From NCBI RefSeq assembly GCF_000488255.1, contig NZ_KI530745.1, positions 434,001-498,000 on the forward strand: 64,000 bases of DNA, read 5' to 3'. The number at the start of each line of letters is the position of its first letter. Position 1 is the first letter of the stretch. Source of the stretch: Acinetobacter indicus CIP 110367 (GTDB lineage Bacteria; Pseudomonadota; Gammaproteobacteria; Pseudomonadales; Moraxellaceae). Under the pieces are notes generated by a model. The model did not search any database and was not told the origin of the DNA. It saw only the letters and a list, made by a program, of their open reading frames with translations. Positions 34,966 through 46,074 of the stretch are shown piece after piece. Both the position numbers and the translations under genes were made by a program.

Positions 34966-34997
34966 AGGGTGTAAACTCGGTTTGCACCCTTTTTTAT
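34966..34997 (+). terminator. terminator between permease and adenine deaminase
   Basis: Stem AGGGTGTAAA/TTTGCACCCT with loop CTCGG, then TTTTTTA. It ends 18 bp before the deaminase start, so partial readthrough or a promoter inside the permease end is needed for the deaminase. Confidence 0.9.
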
Positions 34998-35011
34998 TTT
35001 CATGAGGATGA

Positions 35012-36013
<1,002 letters not shown>

Positions 36014-36046
36014 GCGCATCTAGCTTCATAAAATGATGAAAAAAAT

Positions 36047-36072
36047 AGGCCTACTTCATGTAGGCCTGTTAC
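36047..36072 (+). terminator. terminator of adenine deaminase
   Basis: Stem AGGCCTAC/GTAGGCCT with loop TTCAT; the following T-tract is weak (GTTACTTTATT). Confidence 0.65.
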
Positions 36073-36158
36073 TTTATTGTTATAAAAAAGTAAGTTAAAC
36101 CAATATTAAGCTGAGAATCTTATAGGATTCTAAACAGATAAAGCCAATATAAGTACAG

Positions 36159-36917
36159 ATGCCAAAATTTATAATTTTTACAGATTTAGATGGGACTTTA
36201 TTAAATCATGATAATTACAGCTATGGGCAGAACATAGAGCTGATCCAGCGTTTAATTCCGGATTCTCCGGTTATTTTATGTAGCAGTAAAACCGCAGCGG
36301 AAATCCGCCATTTGCAGCAACAACTCGGTTTAAGCGGCATGCCTTTTGTGGCTGAAAATGGGGCATATATTTATTTTAATGCACAGCATGACTATCAAAG
36401 TCCCTTATCCAGTACTGACATTGCTGCACAGCTCCAGCAATTAAAAGCAGACTATGGCTTAAATTTTCAATGCTTTAGTGATTGTGATGCCGTTCAGATT
36501 GCAGCGCTGACCGGTTTGGCGCTGGACGATGCAGCACGGGCTTTAGAACGTCCGTATAGCGAAGTCATTATCTGGAATCCGGACAGCCGGGCCGAAGATG
36601 AAGCGACATTGTCGCAACATCTGGCCAGCAATTTGCATATGGTTCATGGTGGACGCTTTAGCCATATTTTAAGCCGTGACTGTGATAAATCGCTGGCGGT
36701 GAACTGGCTGAAACAGTTTTATCCGACGCAAATGGTGTGTATTGGGCTGGGGGATAGTGAAAATGATCTCGATATGCTGAAAGCCTGTCAGCATGCTGTG
36801 GTGGTCAAACGGCCGTATAAAGCAGCATTGGCATTAGAACACGATTCTGTGTACTTCACCCGGCAGCAGGCACCAGCGGGTTGGGCAGAAGGATTACAGT
36901 ACTTTTTACAACAATAA
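36159..36917 (+). CDS. HAD phosphatase, mannosyl/glucosyl-3-phosphoglycerate phosphatase-like
   Basis: The 252-residue HAD-family phosphatase of the Cof/MPGP type has DxDxT as FTDLDGTLLNH at residues 6-16, motif II LCSSKT, and the late motif IGLGDSENDLDMLKAC. Such enzymes remove phosphate from sugar-3-phosphoglycerate to release the compatible solute. The next gene, 10 bp downstream, is a glycosyltransferase of the matching synthase class, so the pair should make glucosylglycerate or mannosylglycerate. Which sugar is used cannot be read directly. Confidence 0.85.
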   Translation: MPKFIIFTDLDGTLLNHDNYSYGQNIELIQRLIPDSPVILCSSKTAAEIRHLQQQLGLSGMPFVAENGAYIYFNAQHDYQSPLSSTDIAAQLQQLKADYGLNFQCFSDCDAVQIAALTGLALDDAARALERPYSEVIIWNPDSRAEDEATLSQHLASNLHMVHGGRFSHILSRDCDKSLAVNWLKQFYPTQMVCIGLGDSENDLDMLKACQHAVVVKRPYKAALALEHDSVYFTRQQAPAGWAEGLQYFLQQ

Positions 36918-36927
36918 ACTGGAGAGG

Positions 36928-38142
36928 ATGATGGTCGATTTTGCACAAGAAGGCATGATTACAACAATACATGATTTAAAACAGCGCCATCTACATGAAT
37001 ATGAACAGGAACTTCGCGAATTTACCAAGTCCAAACCTGTCACCTTAATTTTACCTTCCTTATATTCCGAGCTTGAACATCCGGCCTTAACCCAGATTGT
37101 CGAAGAGTTGAAAGGCGCTGATTATATCCAGCAGATTATTATCGGTCTGGATCAGGCCAATGAGGAGCAGTTTGCTCATGCGCGGGAATTTTTCTCGGTA
37201 TTGCCGCAGAACCATATGATTTTATGGAATGATGGGCCACGTTTGCAGCAGCTGCATCAGCAGTTAAATCAGTTAAATGTCGCGCCTTTGCAGCGTGGCA
37301 AAGGTCGTAATGTCTGGTATTGTGCCGGTTATGCCATGGCCGAAGGCAAGAGTCAGGTGGTGGCCATGCACGATTGCGATATTCGTACCTATAAGCGTGA
37401 CATGCTGGCCCGGCTGATTTATCCGATGGTACATCCACAATTCAGCTTCCAGTTTTCCAAAGGTTATTATGCGCGGGTGGCCGACCGGAAAATGAATGGT
37501 CGGGTGTCACGTCTGCTGGTGTCACCTTTATTGCAGGCCCTGAAAAAAGTTTTTGGGCCGCTGGATTATTTGCTTTATCTTTCAGCCTTTCGTTATCCCT
37601 TGTCGGGGGAAATGGCAATTCATGTCGAAGCACTGCGTGACCTGAAGGTGTCAGGCGATTGGGGGCTGGAAATTGGCGTGCTCTCAGAAATTTACCGCAA
37701 CTATTCCACCAAGCGCATCTGTCAGGTCGATATTGCCGATGATTATGAACATAAACATCAGGAAGTCACCACCGCCAATGGGGATGGTGGCCTAAAACGG
37801 ATGAGCCGGGATATCGCACTCGCATTTTTCCGTAAGCTGGCGGCGCTGGGGGTGCAGGTCAGTCTGGACAATATTCGGATTATCCGCGCGGCCTATTATC
37901 GTAATGCGCTGGATCTGATTGATCACTATTATTATGATGCCACCACCAATGGCCTGAACTATGACCGGCACAGCGAAGAAAATGTGGTGGAATTATTTGC
38001 TCAGAGTATTGTCGAGGCAGGGGAGCAGTTTATGAATTATCCGAACCAGCAGTCTTTTATTCCAAGCTGGAACCGGGTGCAATCGGCCTGTCCAACGGTA
38101 TTTGCGGATATGAAGCAGGCAGTTGCCCTGGATAATGCTTAA
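36928..38142 (+). CDS. glucosyl-3-phosphoglycerate synthase-like glycosyltransferase
   Basis: The 404-residue GT-A glycosyltransferase resembles GpgS (GT81-type). Nucleotide-sugar features are TLILPSLYSELEHPAL, the GKGRNVWYCAGYAMA segment and the metal-binding DxD in VAMHDCDIRTYKRDM. The catalytic domain ends near residue 270 and a helical C-terminal part follows. It transfers glucose from NDP-glucose to 3-phosphoglycerate. It is probably co-transcribed with the preceding phosphatase. The start is uncertain: GGAGAGG abuts two ATG codons (36928 and 36931), and a later ATG at 36955 is also in frame. Confidence 0.82.
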   Translation: MMVDFAQEGMITTIHDLKQRHLHEYEQELREFTKSKPVTLILPSLYSELEHPALTQIVEELKGADYIQQIIIGLDQANEEQFAHAREFFSVLPQNHMILWNDGPRLQQLHQQLNQLNVAPLQRGKGRNVWYCAGYAMAEGKSQVVAMHDCDIRTYKRDMLARLIYPMVHPQFSFQFSKGYYARVADRKMNGRVSRLLVSPLLQALKKVFGPLDYLLYLSAFRYPLSGEMAIHVEALRDLKVSGDWGLEIGVLSEIYRNYSTKRICQVDIADDYEHKHQEVTTANGDGGLKRMSRDIALAFFRKLAALGVQVSLDNIRIIRAAYYRNALDLIDHYYYDATTNGLNYDRHSEENVVELFAQSIVEAGEQFMNYPNQQSFIPSWNRVQSACPTVFADMKQAVALDNA

Positions 38143-38244
38143 ATTTGCCATTTATTTGTGCATTGCGGTCAAAAAGATAAACCGAATCCGCGCTAAAGCC
38201 CTTAAAATAGGCCGATAAAATGACGCAAAACTGAAGGAAAATAC

Positions 38245-38622
38245 ATGAAAAAGTTGGCTTATGTTTTAGCACCGCTGGCATTACTGTTAAGCGCATGTGC
38301 ATCTACAGGCACCACTCAGCCTACAGCGGCAACAACGACCCAGCAATTGGGCGGCGCAGCACTGAAAATTGCGATTAATGCCAAATGTGTGACCGAGCTG
38401 AACAACATTCCGGCATGGCAAACGGCCACCAAAGTCATGACCAGCACCCAAAAGCAAAATATCCAGACTGAAATCTGTGGTTGTGTCAGCGAAAAAGCAC
38501 CACAAAATGTGACTGCGGTAGATTTAGCGACAGCAGCGATTGACCCGGCAGCGCGTGCCACCATTGTGAGCAATGTCGTATCAAAAACCATTCATGCTTG
38601 TGTGCAAGAAGCAGTACAATAA
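38245..38622 (+). CDS. hypothetical lipoprotein
   Basis: The 125-residue predicted lipoprotein has the signal KKLAYVLAPLALLLSACAS with the lipidated Cys at residue 18. A short Thr-rich linker is followed by a helical domain with three cysteines (NAKCVTEL, EICGCVSE, HACVQEA region), possibly disulfide-bonded. No family recognised. The ribosome binding site is GAAGGAAA. It ends in its own terminator, which overlaps the rnhB leader. Confidence 0.75.
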   Translation: MKKLAYVLAPLALLLSACASTGTTQPTAATTTQQLGGAALKIAINAKCVTELNNIPAWQTATKVMTSTQKQNIQTEICGCVSEKAPQNVTAVDLATAAIDPAARATIVSNVVSKTIHACVQEAVQ

Positions 38623-38639
38623 GCGCAAGATGAAAGAAA

Positions 38640-38665
38640 TAGGCTGACAGGTTCAGCCTATTTTA
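38640..38665 (+). terminator. terminator of the lipoprotein gene
   Basis: Stem TAGGCTGA/TCAGCCTA with loop CAGGT, then TTTTA. It sits immediately upstream of the rnhB ribosome binding site. Confidence 0.8.
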
Positions 38666-38677
38666 TTGAAGGTAATA

Positions 38678-39262
38678 ATGTTGATGAAAATTGCTGGTGT
38701 AGATGAAGCAGGGCGCGGGCCTCTGGTGGGAACTGTGGTGGCTGCGGCGGTCATTCTGGATCCGAATAATCCGATTGCGGGCTTGAATGATTCCAAGAAA
38801 CTGAGTGAAAAGAAACGTGAAAAGTTATTCATTGAGATTCAGGAAAAAGCCCTTGCTTGGGCCATTGCTGAAGCCAGTCCGGCTGAAATTGATGAGCTGA
38901 ATATTTTACAGGCCTCGCTGCTGGCTATGCGCCGTGCGGTTGAAGCCTTACAGCTCCAGCCCGATCAGGTCCTGGTCGATGGCAATAAAATCCCACAAGG
39001 ACTAAGCATGCCATGTGAAGCGGTGGTCGGTGGAGATGCCTTGCACGCCGAAATTTCCGCAGCCAGTATTCTGGCTAAAGTGACCCGTGACCGGCAGATG
39101 CTGGAACTGGACCAGAAGTTTCCACAGTTTGGTTTTGCCAAGCATAAGGGCTATCCGACCAAAGCGCATTTTGAAGCAATAGCTTTGCATGGCGTAACCG
39201 CAGAGCATCGCCGTAGTTTTGGACCTGTACGTAAAGTGCTGGCTTTGCTGGAGCAACAATAA
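38678..39262 (+). CDS. rnhB: ribonuclease HII
   Basis: The 194-residue enzyme cleaves the RNA strand of RNA:DNA hybrids and single ribonucleotides embedded in DNA. The catalytic acidic residues are in [14 protein letters not shown] and [25 protein letters not shown] and [10 protein letters not shown] are also diagnostic. The start is one of two ATG codons, 38678 or 38684, both downstream of GAAGG. It converges with csrA across a shared terminator. Confidence 0.95.
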   Translation: MLMKIAGVDEAGRGPLVGTVVAAAVILDPNNPIAGLNDSKKLSEKKREKLFIEIQEKALAWAIAEASPAEIDELNILQASLLAMRRAVEALQLQPDQVLVDGNKIPQGLSMPCEAVVGGDALHAEISAASILAKVTRDRQMLELDQKFPQFGFAKHKGYPTKAHFEAIALHGVTAEHRRSFGPVRKVLALLEQQ

Positions 39263-39285
39263 TTTTGAAGCGCTGAAAAAAACTT

Positions 39286-39312
39286 AAAGCGGCCGTAGAG
39301 CCGCTTTATAAC
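39286..39312. terminator. bidirectional terminator rnhB/csrA
   Basis: Stem AAAGCGGC/GCCGCTTT with loop CGTAGA, lying between the converging genes. Confidence 0.82.
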
Positions 39313-39328
39313 AAGATAACTTTAAGTC

Positions 39329-39583
39329 TTAACGGTTAAAGTTATTTTGTGGGTAATTATCATCTTCATAAGAAGGCTGATAATCCTGATCGAGATGTTG
39401 CAAATGCTCATGCATGGCACGTTCATGTTGAATACGTTGATAAATTTCTTCACGATGAACAGACACTTCTTTTGGCGCATTCACACCAATACGCACCTGG
39501 TTGCCTTTGACACCAAGTACAGTAACACTGACTTGATCCCCAATCATTAATGTTTCTCCGACACGTCGGGTCAGAATCAGCAT
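39329..39583 (-). CDS. csrA: carbon storage regulator CsrA (RsmA)
   Basis: The 84-residue RNA-binding homodimer recognises GGA in hairpin loops and controls translation and stability of many mRNAs. The sequence begins [20 protein letters not shown] and continues [28 protein letters not shown] (quoted in parts: [23 protein letters not shown]), matching the family with the key Arg44 region. An acidic, histidine-rich C-terminal extension of about 25 residues goes beyond the 61-residue E. coli protein, as is common in Acinetobacter. The ribosome binding site AAGGAG is strong. Confidence 0.97.
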   Translation of the reverse strand: MLILTRRVGETLMIGDQVSVTVLGVKGNQVRIGVNAPKEVSVHREEIYQRIQHERAMHEHLQHLDQDYQPSYEDDNYPQNNFNR

Positions 39584-39736
39584 GTTTATCTCCTTGCAAA
39601 ATGCTAAACCTGCATTGATTTGAAAGTTTTGAAAAGCACAAAATATTTCAAGCGAAATTTTATCAGAACTCTCCCTGACAAAACCTTGTCGGATACAATT
39701 CTGTTAAGATTTCTAATTCTCATTATTTCAATATAA

Positions 39737-39777
39737 CAGAGCCACTATAAAAAATACTATAGTGGCTCTGATTTTTT
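39737..39777. terminator. long perfect hairpin between lysC and csrA
   Basis: A 13-bp perfect stem CAGAGCCACTATA with TATAGTGGCTCTG and loop AAAAATAC. T-rich sequence follows on the plus strand (ATTTTTTG); on the minus strand, where both neighbouring genes are read, the tract is weaker (TTATATTG). It is probably the lysC terminator, isolating csrA. Confidence 0.75.
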
Positions 39778-39827
39778 GTAGTTTTTCGCAATATTGTCTG
39801 ACAATTCCAATAATTGCTGACTACAGA

Positions 39828-41108
39828 TTAAGCACGCGCGCTTGATTCACCTGACTCGCGGTCTAAACCGAACGCCGTGTGCAGTGAACGAACTGCAAGC
39901 TCTAAATAGTTTTCTTCAATAATCACTGAAATTTTGATTTCAGAGGTCGAGATCATCAGAATGTTGATGCCTTCATCTGCAAGTGCGGTGAACATTTTGC
40001 TCGCTACGCCAGCATGTGAACGCATACCCACGCCAACAATTGACACTTTTACGATGTCATCACGGGTTGCAACTTCACGTGCACCAATTTCCTGTGCAGT
40101 CGCTTCAAGAATCGCTTTGGCTTTGGCCAGTTCACCACGGTTTACGGTAAAGGTGAAATCAGTGGTGCCATCTTCTTCAACGTTCTGGATAATCATATCC
40201 ACTTCAATGTTGGCAGCGCCAATTGGGGCCAAGATTTTAGAGGCAATACCTGGCTCATCTGGCACACCGAGAATAGTCAGTTTAGCTTCGTCACGGTTAA
40301 ACGCGATACCTGAGATAATTGGCTGTTCCATGTTGTCTTCCAATTCAGTAGTAATAAGAGTTCCGACGTTGTTTTTAAACTCTTCGTCAAATGCACCATC
40401 GTTGTCGTTATCGAAGCTAGATAGTACGCGTAAAGGCACCTGATATTTGCCAGCAAATTCTACAGAACGGATTTGCAGGACTTTTGAGCCTAAAGATGCC
40501 ATTTCCAGCATTTCTTCAAAGGAAATACGATCCACTTTTTTTGCTTTTGGCGCAACACGCGGGTCAGTGGTGTATACACCATCAACATCGGTGTAGATCT
40601 GGCATTCATCTGCTTTTAATGCTGCGGCTAACGCAACACCGGTTGTATCTGAACCACCGCGGCCTAAAGTTGTGGTATTGCCTTGCTCGTCTACACCCTG
40701 GAAGCCTGCAACCACAATCACACGGCCGGCATCTAAATGACCGGTCATGACATCGGTGTCAATCGCTTCAATACGGGCTTTGGTGAACGCGCTGTCAGTT
40801 TTAATTCCGACTTGGCGACCGGTTAGAGATTTAGCTTCTACGCCAATAGAATTGAGCGCCATAGCTAACATGGAAATCGTTACCTGCTCACCCGTAGAAA
40901 CCATCTGGTCAAGTTCACGTGGGTCAGGGGTGTCGGTAATGGCTTTTGCGAGAGCGAGCAGGCGATTGGTTTCGCCACTCATTGCTGATACAACAACGAC
41001 CACCTTGTGGCCATGGTCATGCCAGCGCTTTACGCGACGAGCAACATTTAAAATGCGCTCGGGCGTACCCATAGAAGTACCGCCATATTTTTGAACGATT
41101 AATGCCAT
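39828..41108 (-). CDS. lysC: aspartate kinase
   Basis: The 426-residue enzyme phosphorylates L-aspartate, the first step to lysine, threonine and methionine. The N-terminal kinase domain starts VQKYGGTSMGTPERIL with VVVVSAMSGETNRL and GRGGSDTTGVALAAAL. Two C-terminal ACT domains (about 265-420) bind feedback inhibitors (ILGVPDEPGIASKILAPI, VSIVGVGMRSHAGVASKM). Length and layout match the alpha/beta class found in Pseudomonas. It follows alaS on the same strand with a 60-bp gap and precedes csrA. Confidence 0.96.
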   Translation of the reverse strand: MALIVQKYGGTSMGTPERILNVARRVKRWHDHGHKVVVVVSAMSGETNRLLALAKAITDTPDPRELDQMVSTGEQVTISMLAMALNSIGVEAKSLTGRQVGIKTDSAFTKARIEAIDTDVMTGHLDAGRVIVVAGFQGVDEQGNTTTLGRGGSDTTGVALAAALKADECQIYTDVDGVYTTDPRVAPKAKKVDRISFEEMLEMASLGSKVLQIRSVEFAGKYQVPLRVLSSFDNDNDGAFDEEFKNNVGTLITTELEDNMEQPIISGIAFNRDEAKLTILGVPDEPGIASKILAPIGAANIEVDMIIQNVEEDGTTDFTFTVNRGELAKAKAILEATAQEIGAREVATRDDIVKVSIVGVGMRSHAGVASKMFTALADEGINILMISTSEIKISVIIEENYLELAVRSLHTAFGLDRESGESSARA

Positions 41109-41168
41109 AGTTGTTCCATATAAGCCATGACCCTGATTGCCGCCAGGGTCAGTTACACAAAAGTGAAG

Positions 41169-43847
41169 TTATTTTGCTTCCAGCCAGGCAGTTAACTCTG
41201 CCATCACGGTTGCAAACTTCTCGTTTAGTGGCGCGCCACCTTGTGCTAAGTCAGGTTTACCACCACCTTTACCACCAAGCTCAGAGGCTAAGTGTTTGAT
41301 GATGTCACCTGCTTTAATAGACGCAGTAAAGTCTTTTGCAACGGATGCAATCAGGCTCACTTTGTCACCCTCTACACCGGCAAGTACAATCACCGCGTTG
41401 TCTAATTTTGATTTCACACCGTCATGCAGGTTGCGCAGTGCTTTGGCATCCATACCCTGAACAGTGGTAATAAGTGTTGCACGGCCAGCAATGGTCTGAA
41501 CTTGGCTTAAAAGTTCACCCGCTTGCAGGCTGGCCAGTTTCTGATTCAGCTGTTCAATCTGTTTTTGCAGGCTAGAGGCTGTTTCAACAATTGCTTCAAC
41601 TTTCTCAATGGTTTGCTCTTTCTGTGCTTTTAACAGCGCATTAATGGTGTTGATGTCACGATCAGCTTTTTGCGCAGCTTCAATCGCTTTGGTGCCTGTC
41701 ACCGCTTCAATACGACGCACGCCTGCAGCCACACCACCTTCAGAGGTTATTTTGAACAGACCGATGTCACCAGTGCGTTTCACGTGAATACCGCCACACA
41801 GTTCAATCGAGAAGTTTTTCTCTTCAATTACTGAACCCATAGACAGTACGCGAACTTCATCACCGTATTTTTCACCGAACAGCATCATCGCGCCTTTGGC
41901 TTTCGCAGATTCGATATCTAACAGCTCAGTGGTCACTTCGGTATTGGCAATCACTTCAGCATTCACCAGACGCTCAATTTCTTGCAGCTGTTCAAATGAA
42001 ACCGGCTGGTCGTTGGCAAAGTCAAAACGTAATACGTCTGATGCAACCAGTGAGCCTTTTTGCTGTACGTGTGAGCCCAGAATTTGACGCAGCGCAGCGT
42101 GCAGCAGGTGAGTCGCCGAGTGGTTGCGTGCAGTTGCAGCACGAATGTCCGCTTTGACAATTGCTTCCACGTTTTGTGCTGCTTTCAGGCTACCCATGGT
42201 CACAATCCCCTGGTGTACAAAAGCGCCGCCCGATTTTTTGGTGTCTTGCACTTCAAAAATACCGGTGTCGTTTTTGAAAATACCGGTATCACCGATCTGA
42301 CCACCGCTTTCTGCATAGAATGGCGTCTGGTTCAGGACGATCAGTGCTTCATCACCTTCAGCGACTTCGTCAACCTGTTCGCCATCTTTATAGATGGCAA
42401 TGATTTGACCTTGACCTGCAGTGGCATCGTAACCATCAAACTGGGTTTCACCATCCACTTTGACTACGCTGTTATAGTCGATGGCAAATTTGCCGGCATC
42501 ACGTGCACGTTGACGCTGTGCTGCCATTTCAACTTCAAAGCCAGCTTCATCAATGGTTAGGTCGCGTTCACGGGCAATATCTGCGGTTAGGTCGGTCGGG
42601 AAACCGTAAGTGTCATACAGTTTAAATACCACTTCGCCTGGAATCACAGAACCTTTTAAGTTCGCCAGTTCGCCTTCAAGCAATTTCAAACCTTGCTCAA
42701 GTGTTTTGGCGAATTGTTCTTCTTCTTTCAGTAATTGCGCTTCAATACGTGCTTTTTGAGCTTCCAGTTCAGGATACGCCGCACCCATTACTTCAATCAG
42801 CGGTTGCAGCATTTTGTGGAAGAATGAACCGGTTGCACCGAGTTTGTTACCATGACGCACGGCACGGCGGATAATACGGCGCAGTACATAACCACGTCCT
42901 TCGTTAGACGGATTGACGCCATCTGCAATCAGGAAGCAGCAAGAACGGGCATGGTCAGCCACCACTTTAAGTGAAGCTGGATATTGTACCGGTGTGCCTT
43001 TTTCTTTGGCTTCCGCTTCAAGTGCAGAGGTATCTAGACCAATAATTTCAGCTGCTGCTTTTAAAAGATGCTGGAACAGGTCAATTTCGTAGTTGGAGTT
43101 GACGTGCTGTAATACGGCAGAAATACGTTCCAAGCCCATACCGGTATCGACCGAAGGAGCAGGAAGCGGGTGCAATACGCCATCAGCAGTACGGTTGAAC
43201 TGCATAAAGACGTTGTTCCAGATTTCAATGAAACGGTCGCCATCTTCTTCAGGTGTGCCAGGTAGGCCACCCCAGATATGATCGCCATGGTCAAAGAAAA
43301 TTTCAGAACATGGACCGCATGGACCGGTATCACCCATAGCCCAGAAGTTATCAGATGCGTATTTCTCGCCTTTGTTGTCGCCAATACGGATAATACGTTC
43401 TGGTGCTAAACCGATTTCCTTGTTCCAGATGTCGAATGCTTCGTCATCGGTGTGGTAAACCGTGGCATACAGTTTGTCTTTTGGCAGGGCTAACCATTCA
43501 TCACCGGTCAGGAATTCCCAGGCAAACTTGATCGCATCACGCTTGAAGTAATCACCAAAAGAGAAGTTACCCAACATTTCAAAGAAGGTGTGGTGACGCG
43601 CGGTATAGCCGACGTTGTCTAGGTCGTTATGTTTACCACCGGCACGTACACATTTTTGTGAAGATACGGCACGGACATAATCGCGCTTTTCCAGACCTAA
43701 GAAACAATCTTTAAACTGGTTCATACCAGCATTGGTGAACAGCAACGTTGGGTCGTTGGCGGGAACCAGAGAACTCGACGCGACACGTGTATGCCCTTGC
43801 GATTCAAAGTAACGCAAAAATGCTTCACGAATTTCAGCTGATGTCAT
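41169..43847 (-). CDS. alaS: alanyl-tRNA synthetase
   Basis: The 892-residue class II synthetase starts [19 protein letters not shown]. Motifs in order: [18 protein letters not shown], the class II motifs within [14 protein letters not shown] and the [17 protein letters not shown] region. The editing domain has zinc ligands in [16 protein letters not shown] and CGGIHV. A C-Ala domain ends [11 protein letters not shown]. It attaches alanine to tRNA-Ala and clears mischarged serine. An in-frame start at 43868 is possible, but 43847 gives the conserved N-terminus. Confidence 0.98.
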   Translation of the reverse strand: MTSAEIREAFLRYFESQGHTRVASSSLVPANDPTLLFTNAGMNQFKDCFLGLEKRDYVRAVSSQKCVRAGGKHNDLDNVGYTARHHTFFEMLGNFSFGDYFKRDAIKFAWEFLTGDEWLALPKDKLYATVYHTDDEAFDIWNKEIGLAPERIIRIGDNKGEKYASDNFWAMGDTGPCGPCSEIFFDHGDHIWGGLPGTPEEDGDRFIEIWNNVFMQFNRTADGVLHPLPAPSVDTGMGLERISAVLQHVNSNYEIDLFQHLLKAAAEIIGLDTSALEAEAKEKGTPVQYPASLKVVADHARSCCFLIADGVNPSNEGRGYVLRRIIRRAVRHGNKLGATGSFFHKMLQPLIEVMGAAYPELEAQKARIEAQLLKEEEQFAKTLEQGLKLLEGELANLKGSVIPGEVVFKLYDTYGFPTDLTADIARERDLTIDEAGFEVEMAAQRQRARDAGKFAIDYNSVVKVDGETQFDGYDATAGQGQIIAIYKDGEQVDEVAEGDEALIVLNQTPFYAESGGQIGDTGIFKNDTGIFEVQDTKKSGGAFVHQGIVTMGSLKAAQNVEAIVKADIRAATARNHSATHLLHAALRQILGSHVQQKGSLVASDVLRFDFANDQPVSFEQLQEIERLVNAEVIANTEVTTELLDIESAKAKGAMMLFGEKYGDEVRVLSMGSVIEEKNFSIELCGGIHVKRTGDIGLFKITSEGGVAAGVRRIEAVTGTKAIEAAQKADRDINTINALLKAQKEQTIEKVEAIVETASSLQKQIEQLNQKLASLQAGELLSQVQTIAGRATLITTVQGMDAKALRNLHDGVKSKLDNAVIVLAGVEGDKVSLIASVAKDFTASIKAGDIIKHLASELGGKGGGKPDLAQGGAPLNEKFATVMAELTAWLEAK

Positions 43848-44267
43848 AAAACGAGTACTCACAACCAAGTCACTCCATAATTCTCGATTTGGCTAAAAGC
43901 ATAACAGTCTGACAAGGTTTTCTCTGCTGTTATACGGGCTTAAAATTTAAAAACGCCAAATTATAACGGAAAAAGCCACACTCACCAATGATTTTAAAGT
44001 GTTTTGATGACAAATCTGCGACGAAAACTCAAACCTTAAAGTCATCTAAACTGCTGTGAAATCACAAGCTGTTGTCATTGCTGCGGTTTAGCCAGTTACC
44101 GTGCATCCTGCTTCTTTTTATCAAGCAGAAAATAGTGCTGCTAACTGCTTAAATATTGGACAGGTTTAAATTAATTGCTGAGTTTGGCAGGAATTATTCG
44201 CCGTGTCTGGCGGAAATCCTTTAACATAAGCACAGACAAGATTGATGTGCAGTTTGAAGGAATACGG
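43848..44267. other. 420-bp divergent intergenic region between alaS and gap
   Basis: No gene-like reading frame with family features is seen. It is AT-rich with several short inverted repeats, but none with a clear T-tract. It must hold the alaS and gap promoters; I cannot assign them. Confidence 0.4.
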
Positions 44268-45302
44268 ATGCAACGAGTGGCGATTAATGGCTTTGGGCGA
44301 ATTGGGCGAAATGTACTGCGTGCCTGGTTTGAAAATCCTAAAGAATTTCATTTTGATATTGTCGCGATTAATGACGTTGCCGATGTTGCCACGCTACTAC
44401 ATCTGTTTAAATACGATTCAACCCATGGCCGTTTTCCGGGGCAGGTAGAAATCCAGCTGGAACAGGAACAAATTTATCTGTGCATACACTCGGGGCAGGC
44501 CAAGCTGAAAGTTCAGGTGCTGAGCCAGCCACAACCGGCACAGTTGCCATGGCAGCAGTTAAATATTGATGTGGTGCTGGAATGTACCGGCCTGTTCCGT
44601 TCGCGTGAAGCTGCAACCCAGCATATTCATGCCGGTGCCAAACGGGTGATTATTGGCGCAGCACCATTTGACACGGTTGATGCCGCCATTGTCTACGGGG
44701 TCAATCATCATGAGGTTAAAGCCTCAGATCAGATTATTTCCAGTGTTTCCTGTACCACTCAGGCCTTGGTGCCGTTGGTCAAAATTGTGGATGATGCCTT
44801 TGGCATTGAAACCGCGCTGATGACCGAAATTCATGCCGTGACGGCCGACCAGTCGGTGCTGGATCATGCGCACCGTGATTTACGCCGTGCACGTGCATCG
44901 GGTCAGAATATTATTCCAACCACCTCAAGTGCTTTAGGCGCCTTAAAACAGGTGATGCCCAAAATGGAAAACCGTATTGATGGCTATTCAATTCGGGTGC
45001 CCACTATTAATGTCGCTGCCATTGATGTCAGCTTTATTTCCCAGTCACCCATTACCGTACATAAGCTGAATGAAGTGCTGGTGAAAGCCGCGCAGCAGGA
45101 TTATGCCGAAATTATGCAGGTCACCGATGAGCCGCTGGTATCGAGTGACTTTAACCATTCGCCGTATTCTTTAATTGTCGATCTTACCCAGACCATGGTG
45201 GTCGGGCATCAGGCCAAAGTCTTTGCCTGGTATGACAATGAATGGGGCTATGCCAACCGTTTACTGGATTTATGTGAATCTTTTGCCCATCAGGCGCATT
45301 AA
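44268..45302 (+). CDS. gap: glyceraldehyde-3-phosphate dehydrogenase, type I
   Basis: The 344-residue NAD(P)-dependent dehydrogenase has the Rossmann start RVAINGFGRIGRNVLRAW, the active-site Cys in SSVSCTTQALVPLV (about residue 162), and TTSSALGALKQVMPKM and WYDNEWGYANRLLDL near the end. In an organism expected to lack phosphofructokinase, its main role would be gluconeogenesis (inference). Erythrose-4-phosphate dehydrogenase (Epd) is the alternative; nothing in the context (no pgk or fba) decides. GAAGGAATACGG precedes the ATG at 44268; an in-frame upstream extension lacks similarity. Confidence 0.88.
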   Translation: MQRVAINGFGRIGRNVLRAWFENPKEFHFDIVAINDVADVATLLHLFKYDSTHGRFPGQVEIQLEQEQIYLCIHSGQAKLKVQVLSQPQPAQLPWQQLNIDVVLECTGLFRSREAATQHIHAGAKRVIIGAAPFDTVDAAIVYGVNHHEVKASDQIISSVSCTTQALVPLVKIVDDAFGIETALMTEIHAVTADQSVLDHAHRDLRRARASGQNIIPTTSSALGALKQVMPKMENRIDGYSIRVPTINVAAIDVSFISQSPITVHKLNEVLVKAAQQDYAEIMQVTDEPLVSSDFNHSPYSLIVDLTQTMVVGHQAKVFAWYDNEWGYANRLLDLCESFAHQAH

Positions 45303-45394
45303 TTTCTATCTATCAAATCTTTGCCTAAGCTTGGGCTGCAGGGCGGTGGTCTAACCGGGTGAAACACGCTCACAGCCGGGCATTGACAGGTCGG

Positions 45395-45414
45395 AGGCGA
45401 TTTTTCGCCTTTTT
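45395..45414 (+). terminator. terminator of gap
   Basis: Stem AGGCGA/TCGCCT with a TTTT loop, then TTTTGC. Confidence 0.7.
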
Positions 45415-45464
45415 GCTATATTTTTCGTTAAGATAAAACAAAACAAATAAGTCGAGCACTACAC

Positions 45465-45779
45465 ATGATGTTTATTCTACTTTGGGGATTTATTTTACTG
45501 TTGGCCGTGGCGGTGATTTTTCTGATCTGGCTGCAGTTTAAAAACCAGCATGATCATTTGAATCGCCAAAGCGATAATCATCAGCTTGAAAACAAAGTCA
45601 TCAGTCTGGAAGAAAATCTGAAAAAGACTTTAGAGATCATGCAGGATCTGGCCAAGAAAATGCACGTGCAGCAGGAAGCGCTAGATAAATCGGCGCAGCG
45701 TATTCACCAGCTGGAAACCCAGAACGTCGAGCTGGTCAATTTAATTACTCAGGTGCTGGATCCGAATAAAGTCAAATAA
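45465..45779 (+). CDS. membrane-anchored coiled-coil hypothetical protein
   Basis: The 104-residue protein has an N-terminal transmembrane helix (about residues 3-24, LLWGFILLLAVAVIFLIWL). A long heptad-rich helix follows (about 35-98, for example NKVISLEENLKKTLEIMQDL). Topology resembles small scaffold or division-associated proteins, but no family is recognised. The AT-rich sequence before the ATG fits a promoter. It is the only gene between gap and hisZ. Confidence 0.65.
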   Translation: MMFILLWGFILLLAVAVIFLIWLQFKNQHDHLNRQSDNHQLENKVISLEENLKKTLEIMQDLAKKMHVQQEALDKSAQRIHQLETQNVELVNLITQVLDPNKVK

Positions 45780-46007
45780 GACTTTTTAAGCAGATGGACG
45801 CAGGGCAGAGGGAAAATGATTTCCATCTGCGCTGAAAAAAGATGATAAGTTTGGGATGTGTCCAGCTCCTTTATCTTCCTCAGCAAAAACAGCTTTTACT
45901 CTCGAAATGACAGCTCCAGCCGGGCAGGATTGCAATGGAATTGATCAGACAGAGAAAATTATCAAATTTGCGATGCACAGCCCATTTGATCGTGCTAAAC
46001 TAGGAGA

Positions 46008-46033
46008 AATCGGGTGTGCTCCCGATTTTTTTA
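46008..46033 (+). terminator. intrinsic terminator upstream of hisZ
   Basis: Stem AATCGGG/CCCGATT with loop TGTGCT, then TTTTTT. It lies 42 bp before hisZ. It may end the preceding transcript or work as an attenuator for hisZ-purA. Confidence 0.75.
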
Positions 46034-46074
46034 TGCGGATTTGTTCCGCGCAGACAAGAATTTAGGTTTACAAC

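Noticed and set aside
44219..44229. XerD-like arm CTTTAACATAA upstream of gap
   Set aside because: No XerC-type arm follows at the required 6-bp spacing, so it is a chance match.
45856..46065. Short plus-strand reading frame before hisZ
   Set aside because: It runs through the hairpin terminator at 46008-46033, has no recognisable ribosome binding site or family features.
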